In this document: positions 61,077-64,000 of the stretch, piece after piece | Numbering within the stretch: the first letter of the stretch is position 1 | Layout of the letters: the number at the start of each line of letters is the position of its first letter | Origin: Malassezia japonica | Lineage: Eukaryota; Basidiomycota; Malasseziomycetes; Malasseziales; Malasseziaceae | Assembly (NCBI RefSeq): GCF_029542785.1 | Contig: NC_083372.1 | Coordinates: 806,001-870,000, forward strand | Direction of reading: 5' to 3' | DNA: 64,000 nt | Notes under the pieces: generated by a model | The model's input: only the letters and a program-made list of their open reading frames with translations | Told to the model about the DNA's origin: nothing | Databases searched by the model: none | Program-made: the position numbers and the translations under genes

Positions 61077-61082
61077 CACGTG
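61077..61082. promoter_or_regulatory. CACGTG box, transformylase/gelsolin gene
   Basis: CCACGTGG, 28 bases before the start codon in the 92-bp gap after FZO1. Confidence 0.5.
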
Positions 61083-61110
61083 GTCCGTTCGGCACCTGGA
61101 TCGTACAGCG

Positions 61111-63561
61111 ATGCCCGAAAAGCAGGACGAGCGGGCGGCGCCTTTGACGACCAAGGAGCGCTCCGAGGCACTCTTGGCGCAGTACGGCGGCGAGAAGGGG
61201 CCGACGGGGCATGCCGAGGTGGGCGAAAATGGCGAGCCCGTCTCGCTCGCCTCGTTCATCGGCGGCAAGGCCAAAGCGCCGCGGCTGGGGCAGCTGGCGG
61301 GCAACGGACGTACGTCGGTCCCGGAGGCGGCGCTCGCCGATGAGACCGAGTACAGGAAGCTCCCGGGTCTCGCCAAGCCGGATGGATCCATGGCGAAGCT
61401 GATGGAGCAGCGGCACCGCGAGCTCTTTCCCGAAGAGGCCAAGGCCAAGGAGGCAGAGAGTGCGAAGGATACGGATGAGAAAACGATCGATAAAGACCCC
61501 AAACGTGCGCCGGACGCCAAGACGGCCGAACCCAAAAAGGATGTGCCTCTGAATGAAGAGACCAAGGAGGCCAAGGAGGCCAAAGCCTCCAAGGACACCA
61601 AGGCCACCGACGACGCGGCCAAGGACGCCAAGGCCACTAAGGACACAGAGGCCACTACCAAGTCTGGTCAGGACGCCACTCCGGCTACCCAGACACCGGA
61701 AATGACAAAAGACGCGCCCAAGGATGCGCCTGCGCCTCTCCCAAAGCGGAGCACTTCCGGCAAAGAAATCGTGGTGCTCATCTCTGGCTCGGGCAGCAAC
61801 TTGCAGGCCATCATTGATGCGACGTGCGGCGCGACGCCGGCCATCCCCGACGCCCAGATCGTGCGTGTGATTTCCAACCGCATGACAGCGTATGGCCTGA
61901 AGCGCGCCAAGAACGTCGATCCCCCTATTCCTACCAATGTCCACAGCCTCAAGACCTACCAGAACCGGAACCCCGGCAAGACTCGCGAAGACTACGATCT
62001 GGTGCTGGCCGAGCGCGTCCTTGGCGACGGCAAGCTGCCGGACCTCATTGTCCTGGCCGGCTTTATGCATATCGTCTCCGAGACGTTCCTGAGTGCCCTT
62101 GGGCACAAGACGTCGTTGGCATCGCCACCTGCCTTTGCCAAGCGCCCCGCGCAAGGTGTGCCGATCATTAATCTGCATCCTGCGCTGCCTGGCGCGTTTG
62201 ATGGCGCGAATGCCATTGATCGCGCGTACGAAGCCTTCCAGAAAGGCGAGATCAAACACACCGGTATCATGGTGCACGAAGTTGTCGCCGAGGTCGACCG
62301 CGGTGCGCCGATCCTCGTGCAAGAGGTGCCCATCCACGCGGGCGAGTCACTCGATGAGCTCGAGACGCGCATGCACGCCGTCGAGCACCAGCTCATTGTC
62401 AATGCCACCGCCAAGGTGCTCGCGGACGAACCCAAGGCAGTAGCGCCCCCTACGCCGCGTGCAGAAAAGACGATTGCCACGCCGAAGTTGGACACGAGTG
62501 CCGTCGAGCGGCCCCGCGGCAAGGTGGCACCGGAGGCGAGTGCCGACACGGTCCTCGCGTACCTGGCGCCCTCCGGGCTGCTGGAGCCGCTCAGCACCTT
62601 TGCGCCGCAGGTCTATGAGGACGACCTGGTCGTTGCCAAGCGCGGCGACCAAACCATCCTGTGGCGCGGCGTGCGCGCGCCGGCCGCCCTCCCGCCGGCC
62701 GCCAAGCAGGCCTTGGGCAAGACGTACGAAACCGTGCACCAGGGCGCCGAATCGCCTGCGTTCCTGCGCCTTCTCCGCGGCCCTCTCATTACCTTCCAAG
62801 GCGTGCGCAGCGCAAAACCCTCTGCGTCGCAGCTCTTCCTTGTGCGCGGCAGCGACGCGGCACTCTTTGTCGACCAGGTGCCTATGACCACGCGTTCGCT
62901 CTGTTCGGCTTTTAGTGCTGTGGCCTGCACGCCTTCGCGCGTCTATGTATGGCACGGCAAAGGCAGCGACAAGGAGCAGCGCCTGCGTGCCGTGCAGTTT
63001 GCAGGAACACGTACCAAGTCGGCTGTCATTGAGATGGACGAGGCAACGGCGTCGCGCGACTGGCTGCGCCTGTTCCCTGCTGCGCCCTATGCCTCTGGCT
63101 GGCACTGGCGGCACTTTGGCACGCTCCCTCGCGCCCAGCGTGGCGCGCGCCTCTATGTGTGCCCCGATGCCTCGGACGCGGTGCCGTTCACCTCAACGGC
63201 GCTGCGCGCGGATCGTGTCGCGCTGGTCGACGCGGGTTTGGAGGTCTATGTACTGATTGGCCGGGATGCGCGTGGTGCACACGCCCAAATCAAAGCGGCG
63301 CTACAGAGGGCAGACGCCGTTGCGGACGCTGCCCAGGCTGCGCGCGGCGGCCGCACCGCGATGCGCCCCGCGATCCATGTCCTGACCTTCCCTACTGCTA
63401 TTCCTTCTGATCTGCGGATCCTAGCACGTGCACCTTGGGACGATGCGCATATGCAAGGCGATGGCGACGCGACGCGCGACGCGACCTTGCCGCTCCAAGC
63501 TCAGACACCGGCGCAGACGCGCGAGCAATTGGCGCAGCTGTCCCCATCGCCGCCTGTTTAG
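61111..63561 (+). CDS. ADE8: GAR transformylase (Ade8) domain inside a gelsolin/DUF4045-like protein
   Basis: One uninterrupted 816-residue frame with three parts. Residues 1-115 carry VSLASFIGGKAKAPRLGQ, a block like that in fungal DUF4045/gelsolin proteins. A Lys/Ala/Asp-rich linker covers ~116-210. Residues 218-435 are a complete phosphoribosylglycinamide formyltransferase, the third step of purine synthesis: ISGSGSNLQAIIDA, catalytic Asn and His in IINLHPALPG, HTGIMVHEVVAEVDRGAP. Residues ~475-790 look like gelsolin repeats (SRVYVWHGKGSDKEQRLRA, VALVDAGLEVYVLIGRDARG). Catalytic residues appear intact, so enzyme activity is likely; an actin role for the rest is inference. The start is the first ATG after the CACGTG box. 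Confidence 0.85.
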   Translation: MPEKQDERAAPLTTKERSEALLAQYGGEKGPTGHAEVGENGEPVSLASFIGGKAKAPRLGQLAGNGRTSVPEAALADETEYRKLPGLAKPDGSMAKLMEQRHRELFPEEAKAKEAESAKDTDEKTIDKDPKRAPDAKTAEPKKDVPLNEETKEAKEAKASKDTKATDDAAKDAKATKDTEATTKSGQDATPATQTPEMTKDAPKDAPAPLPKRSTSGKEIVVLISGSGSNLQAIIDATCGATPAIPDAQIVRVISNRMTAYGLKRAKNVDPPIPTNVHSLKTYQNRNPGKTREDYDLVLAERVLGDGKLPDLIVLAGFMHIVSETFLSALGHKTSLASPPAFAKRPAQGVPIINLHPALPGAFDGANAIDRAYEAFQKGEIKHTGIMVHEVVAEVDRGAPILVQEVPIHAGESLDELETRMHAVEHQLIVNATAKVLADEPKAVAPPTPRAEKTIATPKLDTSAVERPRGKVAPEASADTVLAYLAPSGLLEPLSTFAPQVYEDDLVVAKRGDQTILWRGVRAPAALPPAAKQALGKTYETVHQGAESPAFLRLLRGPLITFQGVRSAKPSASQLFLVRGSDAALFVDQVPMTTRSLCSAFSAVACTPSRVYVWHGKGSDKEQRLRAVQFAGTRTKSAVIEMDEATASRDWLRLFPAAPYASGWHWRHFGTLPRAQRGARLYVCPDASDAVPFTSTALRADRVALVDAGLEVYVLIGRDARGAHAQIKAALQRADAVADAAQAARGGRTAMRPAIHVLTFPTAIPSDLRILARAPWDDAHMQGDGDATRDATLPLQAQTPAQTREQLAQLSPSPPV

Positions 63562-63804
63562 CCAATCACGAGAGAAGAATGTCGGGCACGAACACCCCTG
63601 CGTAGTTAAGCTCACGTAATCTGTGCGCTTTGCAGATTACTTTCAGCCCTGGTAGGCCGTGCATGCACTAATGAAAATTCGCCATCGGGGCTTGAGCGCT
63701 TGACAGGTTCAGCCAAGCCTCCGCGGCAAGGTCACTAGCTGTCGACACTCCTGATACCTTCCCCGCCTGTACTCTGGCCGGCCCCTATTGCTGTGTGCAT
63801 ATAG
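63562..63804. other. Spacer between two tandem genes
   Basis: 243 bp without a recognisable gene or RNA. It should contain the terminator of the transformylase/gelsolin gene and the promoter of the next gene. No CACGTG box is present. Confidence 0.5.
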
Positions 63805-64000
63805 ATGACCAGCCCGTGGAAAGACAAGGGTCGCGGGCTGCGCTTGCGCCCTGACCTGATGCAGGAGGAGCCGTACGCTCGGGCGGGGCTGCGCACACCC
63901 CCGCCCGACACTTCGCGTACGAACCTCCTGGATTCAGGCGCAACGGACTCACCGCAGCAGTCCTCGTTTGGTTCATACATACCGCAGCAACTGCAGTCTC
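63805..64000 (+). CDS. N-terminus of an unidentified gene, cut by the window edge
   Basis: From the ATG at 63805 the frame stays open for 65 codons to the window end (MTSPWKDKGRGLRLRPDLMQ and onward). Composition and codon use match neighbouring genes, with Pro/Ser/Gln-rich, probably disordered sequence. No domain can be recognised in this part, and an intron or a different start is possible. Confidence 0.5.
   Translation, partial: MTSPWKDKGRGLRLRPDLMQEEPYARAGLRTPPPDTSRTNLLDSGATDSPQQSSFGSYIPQQLQS

Noticed and set aside
61111..63561. Splitting the transformylase/gelsolin frame into two or three genes
   Set aside because: The frame is continuous over 2.4 kb, no promoter-like spacer or stop separates the parts, and both ends carry segments of the same gelsolin-type family.

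Overview
The window looks like nuclear DNA of a very compact, GC-rich basidiomycete yeast. The gene set (MSB2-type mucin, TFIID and Mediator subunits, exosome, TRAPP II, mitofusin), tiny introns and almost absent spacers point to Ustilaginomycotina, most likely a Malassezia-type yeast. The genus is an inference from style and protein resemblance, not from a database match. No rRNA, tRNA, transposon, CRISPR or prokaryotic operon signal was recognised.

Layout. 1-20.7 kb: 3' part of an ATR-family kinase gene, an ArsB-type permease, HEM3, UTP18, a lumenal M23-like protein, NOC4, MTQ2, TAF12, CAB5, a WDR89-like protein, a TMEM53-like protein, GLR1 and TAF13. 20.7-37 kb: RPAP1/RBA50, TRS130, PUP2, an ENT3-type epsin, a site-2 protease, PAP1 and an MSB2-like mucin. 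37-50.6 kb: SEC11, a RAD60/ESC2-like protein, two small membrane proteins, MED6, a RING protein with a SUMO-interacting motif, MAS1, VMA3, LEU1, RRP42 and an FHA-domain protein. 50.6-55.8 kb: an AT-rich trough holding a TALE homeobox gene and a DCAF4-like WD40 gene with longer introns. 55.8-64 kb: RPL25, an EHT1/ABHD-type hydrolase, FZO1, a protein with a GAR transformylase domain set between gelsolin-family segments, and the start of a further gene.

Genes mostly alternate strands. Divergent pairs share promoters of about 40-190 bp, and convergent pairs end 0-26 bp apart or overlap. About half the promoters carry a CACGTG box.

The most striking property is splicing. I resolved about 44 introns by joining reading frames. 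Nineteen are exactly 22 nt and five are 23 nt, with a GTACGT-type donor and a CTNAC branch site about five bases from the 3' AG. One gene has a coding exon that is only ATG and a 12-nt microexon, each placed by restoring a conserved protein. Other points of interest are the AT-rich trough (candidate short regional centromere), the transformylase/gelsolin architecture, and one intron without an AG acceptor.
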